A DNA stretch of 52,345 bases, from assembly GCA_902783255.1 (NCBI GenBank), contig CACZQB010000022.1, forward strand, positions 1-52,345, given 5' to 3'. This document shows, piece by piece, positions 1 through 8,492 of the stretch (position 1 is the first letter of the stretch; the number at the start of each line of letters is the position of its first letter). The translations under genes and the position numbers were made by a program. The notes under the pieces are model-generated. The model saw only the letters and a list, made by a program, of their open reading frames with translations. It did not search any database and was not told the origin of the DNA. Source of the stretch: Oscillospiraceae bacterium. Its GTDB lineage: Bacteria; Bacillota; Clostridia; Oscillospirales; UBA644.

Positions 1-168
1 ATCTGCTTCCATCGTATCGTTCAGATTTGTATATCCTTCATCGGTCAGATCGTCCAGCACCTTCAGGAGCTGTTTTGCTTCGCGGATCTCTGCATCGGAA
101 AGAATCTTATTTTCATATTCTTCAAGCTTTCTGCAGTAGTATTCTTCGTTGAATGATATAAATCCCAT
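1..168 (-). CDS. Hypothetical protein, N-terminal part (runs off the left edge)
   Basis: The frame starts with ATG at 168 and stays open for 56 codons to base 1, so the 3' end lies outside the window. A GAGG ribosome site lies about 7 bases before the ATG. The visible protein begins MGFISFNEEYYCRKLEEY and is rich in Glu, Lys and Asp; it looks soluble and helical, with no signal peptide or membrane segment. I do not recognise the family. It lies downstream of lysS on the same strand, about 290 bases away. Confidence 0.6.
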   Translation of the reverse strand, partial: MGFISFNEEYYCRKLEEYENKILSDAEIREAKQLLKVLDDLTDEGYTNLNDTMEAD

Positions 169-209
169 AAATAGCCTCGCGAAATCCCGATTTGTGCGTT
201 TCTTTGCGC

Positions 210-245
210 AAGGGGCGGTGAAGAATCTCTTCCACACCGCCCCTT
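210..245. repeat. G+C-rich stem-loop between lysS and the left-edge gene
   Basis: Arms AAGGGGCGGTG (210-220) and CACCGCCCCTT (235-245) pair perfectly over 11 bp around a 14-base loop that can itself pair AAGA with TCTT. Neither side has a clear T-run, so it is not a classic intrinsic terminator, though its place after lysS fits a transcript-end or processing structure. Confidence 0.6.
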
Positions 246-267
246 TAATGCTTTATATAGGTTTATC

Positions 268-343
268 AATCGCACATTTGTGACTTGTTCAGTCTGTCGG
301 TAGAATAGGACTGCGTATGAGTTCAACCGTTCAATGTGCGATT
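268..343. repeat. Distant 11-bp inverted repeat
   Basis: AATCGCACATT at 268-278 is repeated as its exact reverse complement at 333-343, with 54 bases between and no gene inside. Function unknown; it could be the ends of a decayed small element or a long-range operator pair. The rest of 169-460 holds no gene I can support. Confidence 0.4.
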
Positions 344-460
344 TTGTAAAGCTGACAGCTATTTTCGGGGGCATTGGCATACGATTGGCATACTTTTGGT
401 ATATCAGCCCGTTTTCCCGTAGACTTTCGTGGGATCAGAGCAGCTGCCCAAATGCCCTCA

Positions 461-2473
461 TCAGTACAGCTTCGCGCCTGCAGGGATGCTCGGATCCACC
501 ATCAGAAGATGAAGCTTTTCTTCGACGGCTTCGCCGTTGCTTTCCTTGTGGACTGCGCTGATCAGCATGCCGCAGGAATCGATACCCATCATATTTCGGG
601 GAGGCAAATTGACAATAGCGATGCATGTCTTGCCGATAAGCTGTTCAGGCTCATAGAAGGCGTGAATACCGCTTAAAATCGTCCGTTTCTCACCGGAACC
701 GTCGTCTAGGGTGAACTTCAGGAGCTTCTTGGACTTCGGAACCGCTTCGCATTCGAGGACCTTTACGGCGCGGAAATCGGACTTGGAGAAGGTCTCGAAA
801 TCGACCAGATCCTCAAACAGAGGTTCGATAACGAGGTTTGTAAAGTCAGGCTTTTTTGAGTCGAAGATAGGCATGGAATAATCGTTTGCATTGACTGCCA
901 TAGCCGCATCGGGAAACTTTTTCTCATTTGTTTCTTCCTCTTCGACAAAAGCACCATTTTCATCCGCGTTTGTTTTTAAGGCTTTCATCGTCGGAAATAA
1001 CAAAACATCGCGAATCGCTGGTGAATCTGTAAACAACATACACAGACGGTCTATACCATAACCTATTCCGCCTGTAGGCGGCATACCGATTTCAAGAGCA
1101 TTCAAAAAGTCTTCATCGGTATGTTCTGCCTCTTCATCTCCCGCAGCGAACTGCTCTTCCTGAGCAGCGAAACGTGCGCGCTGATCGATAGGATCGTTCA
1201 GTTCCGAATAAGCGTTTGCCATTTCCCAGCCATTCATGAAAAACTCAAACCGCTCGACATAATCAGGGTTTTCAGGCTTTCTTTTTGTAAGAGGAGATAT
1301 TTCTACAGGATGGTCCATGACAAATGTAGGTTGAATCAAGTGTTCTTCAACATACTGTTCGAAGAAAAGATTAAGGATATCACCTTTTTTATGGCGAGAT
1401 TCATACTGAATACTATGTTCGTCCGCAGCTTTGCGAGCATCTTCCAATGTATAGATATCATTAAAGTCAACACCTGAATACTGTTTTACAGCATCGACCA
1501 TAGTTATACGATTAAATGGCTTACTTAAGTCCATTTCTACGCCGTTATAAGATATTATATATGAGCCCAATACTTCTTTTGCAACATAACGGAAAAGTTC
1601 TTCTGTCAAATCCATCATACCGTGATAGTCGGTATATGCCTGATAGAGTTCCATAAGCGTAAACTCGGGATTATGCCTTGTATCAACGCCTTCGTTACGG
1701 AAAACCCTGCCGATTTCGTATACTTTTTCAAGTCCGCCGACAATGAGGCGCTTAAGGTAAAGCTCAAGAGAAATACGCATATTAACATCTTCGTTTAATG
1801 CGTTAAAATGAGTTTTAAAAGGACGTGCAGCCGCTCCGCCGGGATTCTGAACAAGAATCGGTGTTTCAACTTCGATAAAATTCTTAGAATCAAGAAATTT
1901 ACGGATCGTTGATATGATTTTAGAGCGTTTTATAAAAGTTTCTTTGCTTGCATTGTTTGTGATAAGGTCAATGTAGCGCTGTCTGTAACGCATATCGACA
2001 TTGGTAAGCCCGTGAAATTTTTCGGGAAGAGGCTGAAGATTTTTTGAAAGAAGGGTTAGAGAAGATGCGTGAACAGAAATCTCACCTGTTTTTGTTTTGA
2101 AAACGGTTCCGACGACACCGATAATATCGCCGATATCCATTTTTTTGAATCTGGCATATGGCTCATCACCTATTGCATCTCTGGCAACATAAACCTGAAT
2201 GGTTCCCTGAAGATCCTGAACATTACAAAATGATGCTTTGCCCATAATACGCTTAAACATCATTCTTCCGGCAACAGAAACTTCTTTACCTTCAAGTTCA
2301 TCAAAATGATCTTTTATTTCAAGGCTATGATGTGTAACATTGTATTTAGTAATCTGAAAAGGATCCTGACCGCTATCCTGCAATGATTTGAGTTTTTCAC
2401 GTCTTATTACGCTTTGTTCGCTCAATTCTTTTATCAGCTCATCGTTCGAAATATTATTAATCTGTTCAGACAT
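461..2473 (-). CDS. lysS: Lysine--tRNA ligase (class II) with C-terminal tRNA-binding domain
   Basis: Charges tRNA-Lys with lysine in the cytoplasm. Residues about 55-155 form the anticodon-binding OB fold. The class II core follows, with motif 2 FRNEGVDTRHNPEFT and motif 3 around GIGYGIDRLCML, ending near residue 505, the usual length of bacterial LysRS. A linker and a further domain at about 555-670 then follow; it resembles the Trbp111/MetRS C-terminal tRNA-binding OB fold (PKSKKLLKFTLDDG, NLPPRNMMGIDSCGML). The 670-residue protein is thus about 165 longer than the standard enzyme. The start lies one base after the greA stop, so the two are co-transcribed, the common greA-lysS pairing of Firmicutes. 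The extra domain probably raises affinity for tRNA, as its homologue does in MetRS (inference). Confidence 0.95.
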   Translation of the reverse strand: MSEQINNISNDELIKELSEQSVIRREKLKSLQDSGQDPFQITKYNVTHHSLEIKDHFDELEGKEVSVAGRMMFKRIMGKASFCNVQDLQGTIQVYVARDAIGDEPYARFKKMDIGDIIGVVGTVFKTKTGEISVHASSLTLLSKNLQPLPEKFHGLTNVDMRYRQRYIDLITNNASKETFIKRSKIISTIRKFLDSKNFIEVETPILVQNPGGAAARPFKTHFNALNEDVNMRISLELYLKRLIVGGLEKVYEIGRVFRNEGVDTRHNPEFTLMELYQAYTDYHGMMDLTEELFRYVAKEVLGSYIISYNGVEMDLSKPFNRITMVDAVKQYSGVDFNDIYTLEDARKAADEHSIQYESRHKKGDILNLFFEQYVEEHLIQPTFVMDHPVEISPLTKRKPENPDYVERFEFFMNGWEMANAYSELNDPIDQRARFAAQEEQFAAGDEEAEHTDEDFLNALEIGMPPTGGIGYGIDRLCMLFTDSPAIRDVLLFPTMKALKTNADENGAFVEEEETNEKKFPDAAMAVNANDYSMPIFDSKKPDFTNLVIEPLFEDLVDFETFSKSDFRAVKVLECEAVPKSKKLLKFTLDDGSGEKRTILSGIHAFYEPEQLIGKTCIAIVNLPPRNMMGIDSCGMLISAVHKESNGEAVEEKLHLLMVDPSIPAGAKLY

Positions 2474-2474
2474 T

Positions 2475-2960
2475 TCAGTTATCTCCGAACTCTATATCAA
2501 GTATTTCATATTCAAATTCGCCGCCGGGAGCGTCAACAAGGACCTTTTCGCCTTTCTTTTTACCGAGCAATGCCTTGCCGACTGGACTTTGATCTGAGAT
2601 TTTATTCTCAGAAGGATTAGATTCAGTCATTCCGACTAAAATATATGTTTCAGGTTCTTCATCCGGGAAATTAAGATCTTTTATGGTAACCTTTGAACCA
2701 ATCGATACAATATCCTTTGATATTTTAGACTGGTCAAGAATAACAACATTTTTAAGTGTTTCTTCGATATCTTTTATTCTTGCCTCCATGATGGCAAGCT
2801 CGTTCTGAGCTGCATCATATTCGCTGTTTTCTGAAAGATCGCCAAAATCACGGGCAACTTTTATTTTTTCGGCAACTTCTGGTCTTTTAGTAGTTTTAAG
2901 GTAATGAAGCTCCTCCTCAAGTTTCTGTACGCCCTCTTCGGTTAAGATAATATCTGCCAT
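2475..2960 (-). CDS. greA: Transcription elongation factor GreA
   Basis: Rescues backtracked RNA polymerase by stimulating cleavage of the transcript 3' end. The 161-residue protein has the family layout: an N-terminal coiled coil (1-75) with the acidic tip DFGDLSENSEYDAA, whose Asp and Glu reach the polymerase active site, and a C-terminal FKBP-like domain ending in the GKALLGKKKGEKV region. Length is typical (about 158). A GAGGAGATATA ribosome site precedes the ATG. It lies just upstream of lysS, and 40 bases after the S41 protease gene, so it may also be reached by read-through from the ftsEX cluster. Confidence 0.97.
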   Translation of the reverse strand: MADIILTEEGVQKLEEELHYLKTTKRPEVAEKIKVARDFGDLSENSEYDAAQNELAIMEARIKDIEETLKNVVILDQSKISKDIVSIGSKVTIKDLNFPDEEPETYILVGMTESNPSENKISDQSPVGKALLGKKKGEKVLVDAPGGEFEYEILDIEFGDN

Positions 2961-3000
2961 TAATTATATCTCCTCTGATATATAAAAGATTAAATTGTCT

Positions 3001-4194
3001 TTATTCGACTGCTTCACCTAGTACTTGTATTGCTTTTGTAAGCTGTGTATCATCTTCTCTGGACATGCAGTAAAAATACATATTGTCTGCGAGAGGAAGC
3101 GATACAATGTAATCAGGCTGCAGTCCTATGCCGTCATAATTATAACGACTCTTTGTTACATAGCGGAATGTTGTGAATTTAAGCGCAGAGCCATCGCTTA
3201 AGGAAAAAGTAGTTTGACCGACACCTTTACCGTAAGACTGTTCTCCGATTAGCTTTGTTCCGCAAATATCTCTTAATGCGGATGAAAAAAGCTCTGAAGC
3301 TGATGCCGACTCACCGTTTATCAGCACAGCATAAGGTTTATTTGTAATTCTGTTATCCGAAGAATACATTGATGATTCATATTCTTTGTATTGCAATACA
3401 ACAATTTCATCTTTGGGAACAAGCATGTCGACCATATTTTTTACAGTGTTGAGTTCTCCCCCGGGATTATTTCGAACATCAAAAATATACCCCTTTACGC
3501 CGGCTTTTTCGAGCGAGTTAAGTGCCTCTTCGAACTGAACGAGCGCTGCCGATTCAAACTGATAAATTATAACATAACCGAGATTGCCGATTATTTCATA
3601 ATCCACTAGTTTTTTTGTGAAATTCTGACGGACTATATGAAAGCTGAGCTTTTCGCCTGCTCTGTCAACAACAAGGTCTACGGATGTTCCGATTTCATCA
3701 AGAAGTATATCAATTGCGTCTTCGTAAGCAAAATCAATAAACGATGTTCCGTTTGCCTCTATAATAATATCACCGTTTTTCAATCCGGCAGCTTCTGCGG
3801 GAGAATTTCCGATAACACGATAAACAAGAAGACCGTTTTTCATGATTTCTTCTTTTGTTATAACATTGATCCCTATACCCGTAAATGAACCTGAAAGTTC
3901 ATCTAAATAATCGGAGTATTCTTTTGCATTCATATAAGAGCAATACGGATCTTCCATCGAAGCAACATAGAAAAAAACTGCATTTGAAAGAGCTTTTTCT
4001 TTGTCAAACGGCATTATTCCATATTTATCTATATACGCATTTATTTCGGATAACTTATCGTCGATTGACGCTAATTCAGAGTTGTTAAGAAAACGAAAAT
4101 TAAAAAAGCTGCATGAAGCAAGCAAAAAAAGGAAAACTGTGCAAATAAAAGTAGAAATAACCGCTATAATAATATTTCTTTTACTGTTTTTCAT
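3001..4194 (-). CDS. S41 family C-terminal processing peptidase, catalytically complete, predicted lipoprotein
   Basis: Serine protease of the CtpA/CtpB/Prc family, acting outside the membrane. Residues 8-26 form a hydrophobic signal ending in the lipobox LASC, so Cys28 is a likely lipid anchor. A PDZ domain lies around 95-195 (GLKNGDIIIEANG). The S41 core follows with DVRNNPGGE, the serine motif SASASE (catalytic Ser298) and GEQSYGKGVGQ (catalytic Lys323). The 25-residue Ser-Lys spacing matches that of E. coli Prc (Ser452, Lys477). It is the last of five genes ftsE-ftsX-M23-S41-S41, 21 bases after a non-catalytic paralogue. In Bacillus an S41 protease also lies next to ftsEX. A likely task is trimming a wall hydrolase or its activator; the substrate is inferred, not shown. 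Confidence 0.93.
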   Translation of the reverse strand: MKNSKRNIIIAVISTFICTVFLFLLASCSFFNFRFLNNSELASIDDKLSEINAYIDKYGIMPFDKEKALSNAVFFYVASMEDPYCSYMNAKEYSDYLDELSGSFTGIGINVITKEEIMKNGLLVYRVIGNSPAEAAGLKNGDIIIEANGTSFIDFAYEDAIDILLDEIGTSVDLVVDRAGEKLSFHIVRQNFTKKLVDYEIIGNLGYVIIYQFESAALVQFEEALNSLEKAGVKGYIFDVRNNPGGELNTVKNMVDMLVPKDEIVVLQYKEYESSMYSSDNRITNKPYAVLINGESASASELFSSALRDICGTKLIGEQSYGKGVGQTTFSLSDGSALKFTTFRYVTKSRYNYDGIGLQPDYIVSLPLADNMYFYCMSREDDTQLTKAIQVLGEAVE

Positions 4195-4215
4195 ATATAC
4201 CTTCGAAAAGAATAT

Positions 4216-5433
4216 TTACTGAACGCCCATAAGTTCTTTAAGCATTGTCAAGGCGAACTGAAGCTGATCGTCTTCCTCTGTGGAAAGTGTTTCAAATCGT
4301 TCGGCTTTGGATTGTTCCATAGTTATGACATAGTTCGGAGCAACACCGACGCCGTTGAATCTTTCTCCGCCGGGTGTAACGTATTCATATGTTGAAAGAT
4401 GAATTGCAGTGCCGTCGGAAAGCGGTATATCGCGCTGACCGACACCTATACCTTTTGTTAACGTTCCGACAACAACAGCTTTTTCTGTATCTCTGAGCGC
4501 TGCAGTAAAAACTTCTGCAACATCAGAAGTGTATTCATTCTGTATTACAACAATGGGAAGAGAAATATTTTTGTCATCGGAAAAATACAACTGAAGTCCA
4601 TCTGAAGATTTTTCTCTTATAGATACCATAATGCCAGACGGCATTATTCTGTCAAGGACCTCGATGACGGAGTCGAAGTTGCCGGACGCATTAAATCGAA
4701 CATCAATAATAAGACCTTTAGCGCCTTTATTTGTAAGATCCTCGAATGCAACGTTGAAACTTGTGAGTGTAGTTCTGTCAAACTCATTGATAAAAATATA
4801 ACCGATATTATTTTCAATAAGGCGGTATTGAACAGTTTCGGGAGCAAAATAATTGCGCGTTACGTCAAAAGTTAACAAATCACTTTCACCGGCACGAACG
4901 ACAGTTAGAGTAACAACGGAACCTTCATCGCCGGAAAGCCTTGAAACAGCCCTTTTGTAGCCGTCTTCTGTGACATTTACACCGTTGATTTCAATTATAA
5001 CATCGCCCTTTTGAATTCCCGCAAGACGCGCCGGGGATCCGTATTTAGCAAAATCTACGGCAATGCCGCCCGTTGCCATATCGTAAGAATAAACGATGCC
5101 GATGCCTATATGAGATGCATCCTGTGTTATTGATGCCGATTTATAATTTTTCTGATTAAGATAATATGACGAAGAATCACCGAGACCTTTGATATAACCT
5201 GCGGCTATGCCATCGATTATATTATCGTATCCATCTACTGCATCTATTGAAAGAATATAGTTTCTGGAAATAACCTGATTGATTATATCAAGTTTTCTGT
5301 ACATTGTCTGGTTTCTTTCCAGATCGTTGACAAGAGAACTTACATAGAAATAAGTTGCTATGGCAGTAACAAAAGCCGTTACGACAATCAAAAAGAAAAC
5401 CGTACCTATTCTGACACCTTTTTTTGACTTCAT
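4216..5433 (-). CDS. S41 peptidase-like protein lacking the catalytic Ser and Lys (probable pseudoenzyme)
   Basis: It has the same architecture as its downstream neighbour: one N-terminal membrane anchor (about 10-32), an extracytoplasmic helical region, a PDZ domain (GIQKGDVIIEINGVN) and an S41 fold. The two align without gaps through the active-site segment. The SASASE serine motif reads TSDVAE here, putting Asp304 at the catalytic Ser position. The Lys position is Ile329; a Lys at 327 is two residues off register. The usual DxRxNPGG loop is DVRFNASG. The frame is intact at 405 residues with a good AGAGG ribosome site, so this is not a decaying pseudogene. It most likely binds peptide or wall proteins through PDZ and regulates or pairs with the active S41 protein (inference). 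Confidence 0.88.
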   Translation of the reverse strand: MKSKKGVRIGTVFFLIVVTAFVTAIATYFYVSSLVNDLERNQTMYRKLDIINQVISRNYILSIDAVDGYDNIIDGIAAGYIKGLGDSSSYYLNQKNYKSASITQDASHIGIGIVYSYDMATGGIAVDFAKYGSPARLAGIQKGDVIIEINGVNVTEDGYKRAVSRLSGDEGSVVTLTVVRAGESDLLTFDVTRNYFAPETVQYRLIENNIGYIFINEFDRTTLTSFNVAFEDLTNKGAKGLIIDVRFNASGNFDSVIEVLDRIMPSGIMVSIREKSSDGLQLYFSDDKNISLPIVVIQNEYTSDVAEVFTAALRDTEKAVVVGTLTKGIGVGQRDIPLSDGTAIHLSTYEYVTPGGERFNGVGVAPNYVITMEQSKAERFETLSTEEDDQLQFALTMLKELMGVQ

Positions 5434-5448
5434 TAAAAACCTCTTATA

Positions 5449-6687
5449 TCAGTTAATAAGATCCATAATATCTTTTTGTGGTTTAGATCCATCAGGAGTT
5501 ACATAAAGAGAAGGATCGTATGCTGTGCCGTCATAAAGGATCTTAAAATCGAGATGATTACCTGTTGAGTTGCCTGTTGACCCAACATATCCGATAACAT
5601 CGCCCTTCTTAACATCTACCGATCCTTTTTCTTTAAACTGTTTCTGAAGTTCAGGAACAAAAGCAGACATATGGTTGTAATGAGTCATAAGTTTTGAACC
5701 ATGGTCGATAACGCACTTGTTTCCGCCGCCGGTATTTGTCCAACCGTAATAAATAATAGTTCCGTCCGCAGCAGCGTAGACAGGAGCGCCTTTATCCGCA
5801 GGAATATCTATAGCGTAATGGTAGTCCTTTTTACCATATAGGGTTCTCCAGCCAAATCCTGATGTAATTCTAGAATATTTCGATTCAAGAGGCCACATAA
5901 ATGTGCCGCCGGCATATTTTTTCTTTTTATCGAGCAATTCGTTGATCTGTTTTTCAAATTCAGCCTCGAGACGTTCAAATTCTTCCTGTTCAGCCTGTAG
6001 TTTTGCAATATTTGTTTCTATATAGTTGATTCGAGATTTCAAATCAACGACCTGAGCTGCCTGTGAAGATTTTTCCTGAGAAAGAAGCTCAAGCATTTCC
6101 TGCTGTTCGTTACGATCCGCGATTATTTCGGAACGGATCGATTCAATAAATGCAATGTTGTCACACATTGTATCAAGAATCTGTTTATCGTAGTCCATCA
6201 TATCCCGAATATAATCATAACGGGTGAGCATATCGGAAAAGTTTTCAGACATTATTATTACTTCAAGATATGTTGTGGAACCCATCTCGTAATTCTCACG
6301 AATCCGAGATACATATTTTTCGTGATATGCTTCATAATCTGCCTGAGCAATATTTAGTTCCTCATTTTTTTCTGCGAGACGAGATTCAAGATTGTCGATA
6401 ATCCATTCAATAGTTTCAATTTTGCTTTCCGTTTCGTACATTTGCTGTTCAAGTGTCTGTTTAGCTTTCACCTCAGAGTTTTTTTCGGATGAATATTTTT
6501 TCAGACTGGAAGAAAGTTCGGCCTGTCTTTCATTTATCTGAGACAATTTTTCCCTAGCCGCTTCAAGAGATTCGGCATCTTCCTGGGTAAATTCTTCACT
6601 GTCGGCCACAAGCGGAGCGGAAACGATGAATGTTGTTGCTGAAAAAGCTATCAAAAGAGCAATAGCAAATGAAATAATTTTTTTCAT
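5449..6687 (-). CDS. M23 (LytM) peptidase/murein hydrolase activator with coiled coil, FtsEX partner
   Basis: A secreted wall protein: signal peptide at 1-24, long coiled coil at about 30-255, LytM domain at about 265-400. This is the layout of EnvC and PcsB, which FtsEX controls to time septal wall cleavage; the gene directly follows ftsX on the same strand. LytM residues seen are His290 and Asp294 (HYAID), and His336/His339 (HYNH). The final motif, normally HLH, is HLD here (His378, Asp380), so the third zinc ligand is Asp rather than His. Asp can bind zinc, so the enzyme may still be active, or it may be an activator like EnvC. The two S41 genes follow it. Ribosome site is weak. Confidence 0.9.
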   Translation of the reverse strand: MKKIISFAIALLIAFSATTFIVSAPLVADSEEFTQEDAESLEAAREKLSQINERQAELSSSLKKYSSEKNSEVKAKQTLEQQMYETESKIETIEWIIDNLESRLAEKNEELNIAQADYEAYHEKYVSRIRENYEMGSTTYLEVIIMSENFSDMLTRYDYIRDMMDYDKQILDTMCDNIAFIESIRSEIIADRNEQQEMLELLSQEKSSQAAQVVDLKSRINYIETNIAKLQAEQEEFERLEAEFEKQINELLDKKKKYAGGTFMWPLESKYSRITSGFGWRTLYGKKDYHYAIDIPADKGAPVYAAADGTIIYYGWTNTGGGNKCVIDHGSKLMTHYNHMSAFVPELQKQFKEKGSVDVKKGDVIGYVGSTGNSTGNHLDFKILYDGTAYDPSLYVTPDGSKPQKDIMDLIN

Positions 6688-6770
6688 AATTGTCTGTTGC
6701 TTTATCTCAGAAAAGCATCCTTTCGTAAATGTTCAGGTCAAAGAATGTTGTGTGTGTTATATGTTTGTGC

Positions 6771-7652
6771 TTATACATTCAGATATTTTTTTACCGGGAA
6801 GACGGATCCGACGATTCCTATTACAGCGCCGGCAATAATATAAAAAACAGCAAATGAAAAGAGTTTACCGTTAATTGAAAGCGGAGCAAAAAGTCCAAAA
6901 TCTTTAATAATCGGCGCGAAGATTTCGTTGTATGCGAAATAAGTGAAAACAAGCGCAAGAATTCCTGCTAAAATACCGATTATAATACCTTCAATAAAAT
7001 ACGGCATCTGCACAAAGAAATCAGTAGCCCCTACATATTTCATTATATTAATTTCAATTCTTCTTGAAAAAACAGATGTTTTGACTGTATTCGTAATAAT
7101 AAGAATAGAAATTATTATGAAAATAGCGATAATTGCAATGGCAAGCATCAGAACTATTTTGCTGATATCCCGAATTCTCTCAATTACTTCTCTTCTTTCT
7201 CTTATTCGTGCAATGCCTTCGATTTTCTCTATTTCGAACATTGTCTGTTCAAATTTAGAAAGGTCTTTAACATTAAAAATAAAAGAATTTCTCAGTACAT
7301 CCGATGTGATATCGGAAAAGAGTTCGGCATTTTCACCCATGGATTCAAGATACTTCTGCATGGCAATTTCTTTTGATTCATAATTAATATTTTTGATGTT
7401 CTGAATCTGAAGAAGCTGTTGATGGATTTGATTTATATCATCTACGGAAAGTTTTTCGTCAAGGAAAATAACGACCTGGCTTTCATCCCCTACTTTATCG
7501 ATAAAAAGATTAACATTTTCAAAAAGTAAAATAGAAGATCCGAGAGTCAGCAGACATATCGTTAAAACCGATATTGAACCAATGGTAAGTAGCCAGTTTT
7601 TAAAGATACTTTTAAATGCACTTTTGACAAGGAAAAGGAAACTGTCAATCAT
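6771..7652 (-). CDS. ftsX: Cell division protein FtsX
   Basis: The permease-like half of FtsEX, which passes cytoplasmic ATPase signals across the membrane to wall hydrolases. The 293-residue protein has the FtsX pattern: an N-terminal cytoplasmic stretch, TM1 near 22-45, an extracytoplasmic domain (about 50-165), then three TM segments (about 170-195, 220-245, 265-290). I chose ATG 7652 rather than an upstream start at 7832, because GGAGG sits 9 bases before it, the length fits the family, and the longer form would only read through the end of ftsE in another frame. It overlaps the ftsE stop by 8 bases, suggesting translational coupling. Confidence 0.95.
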   Translation of the reverse strand: MIDSFLFLVKSAFKSIFKNWLLTIGSISVLTICLLTLGSSILLFENVNLFIDKVGDESQVVIFLDEKLSVDDINQIHQQLLQIQNIKNINYESKEIAMQKYLESMGENAELFSDITSDVLRNSFIFNVKDLSKFEQTMFEIEKIEGIARIRERREVIERIRDISKIVLMLAIAIIAIFIIISILIITNTVKTSVFSRRIEINIMKYVGATDFFVQMPYFIEGIIIGILAGILALVFTYFAYNEIFAPIIKDFGLFAPLSINGKLFSFAVFYIIAGAVIGIVGSVFPVKKYLNV

Positions 7653-8433
7653 CTTCACTAACCTCCTTACGATAGCGTATGGAACGTCTTCGAGGTTGAT
7701 TATCGTTTTCAGCAGACTGACTGTCGCCTGTTTCATCGGACCTGTGGCTTTCTTCTTCCGTATCAAATTCGATATGTCCGGAATTAAGCCTGATTTCTCG
7801 CTTTTTAAAGGCTTTAACGAGTCTCTGTTCATGGGTTACGACAAGAACAGTTATTCCGTTCTTATTAATTGAACTTAAAAGCTTCATAATTTCAATAGAC
7901 ATTTCCGGGTCGACATTACCGGTCGGCTCGTCTGCTATTATTATTTCGGGGCTGTTGACAATCGCACGAGCGAGAGCAACTCTTTGCTGCTCTCCTCCCG
8001 AGAGTTGTTCCGGGAAAACTGAAGATTTATGAGTTAGCCCTACGATCTCAAGAACTGTATTGACCCTTTCTTTAACGACTCTTCCGCCTCTTCCAACAAC
8101 TCTCATTGCAAAAGCAACATTGTCGTAAACATTCAAATTCGGAATAAGTCTGAAATCCTGAAAAACAACTCCGATTTTTCTTCGATATTTAGGTATCTGC
8201 CTGTGAGATAGCCTCTTGAGATTTGTTCCCGAAACAGTAAGCTTGCCTTCAGTGGCAAAGTCTTCACATGTTAGCAAGTGAATTATAGTGCTTTTTCCGG
8301 CGCCAGAAGGACCCGTAATAAAGACAAATTCACCATCGTCAATCTGCAGATTTATCCCTTTAAGGGCAACTGTTCCGTTCGGATAAATCTTTTTTATATT
8401 CTTAAAAACTATCAATTCTGTGCTCGCTTTCAA
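7645..8433 (-). CDS. ftsE: Cell division ATP-binding protein FtsE
   Basis: ABC ATPase of the FtsEX complex on the inner face of the membrane. Walker A is GPSGAGKST, the signature LSGGEQQRVALARAI and Walker B IIIADEPTGNVD. FtsE is normally about 220-230 residues; this one has a charged 30-residue tail rich in Ser, Glu, Asp and Arg. The start is uncertain: TTG at 8433 is in frame but lacks a clear ribosome site; TTG at 8415 gives the more typical beginning (M)IVFKNIKKIYPNG. No good promoter is visible just upstream, so transcription may continue from the regulator gene 59 bases before. Confidence 0.94.
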   Translation of the reverse strand: MKASTELIVFKNIKKIYPNGTVALKGINLQIDDGEFVFITGPSGAGKSTIIHLLTCEDFATEGKLTVSGTNLKRLSHRQIPKYRRKIGVVFQDFRLIPNLNVYDNVAFAMRVVGRGGRVVKERVNTVLEIVGLTHKSSVFPEQLSGGEQQRVALARAIVNSPEIIIADEPTGNVDPEMSIEIMKLLSSINKNGITVLVVTHEQRLVKAFKKREIRLNSGHIEFDTEEESHRSDETGDSQSAENDNQPRRRSIRYRKEVSEDD

Positions 8434-8492
8434 ATGAATACAGTGGGTTTTGCTGTTACATTTTCAAGTTGTGTCTGCCGTGTTAAGGATCA

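Noticed and set aside
63..380. 105-codon minus-strand frame across the left-edge gene and the repeats
   Set aside because: It runs through the better-supported gene 1-168 in another frame, has no ribosome site, and its product is not protein-like.
4216..5433. Calling the non-catalytic S41 gene a pseudogene
   Set aside because: The frame is full length, with a ribosome site, membrane anchor, PDZ domain and even spacing; only the catalytic residues are changed.
7653..7832. Upstream start for FtsX giving 353 residues
   Set aside because: The extra part lies inside ftsE in another frame and lacks a ribosome site; ATG 7652 has a strong one and gives the normal length.
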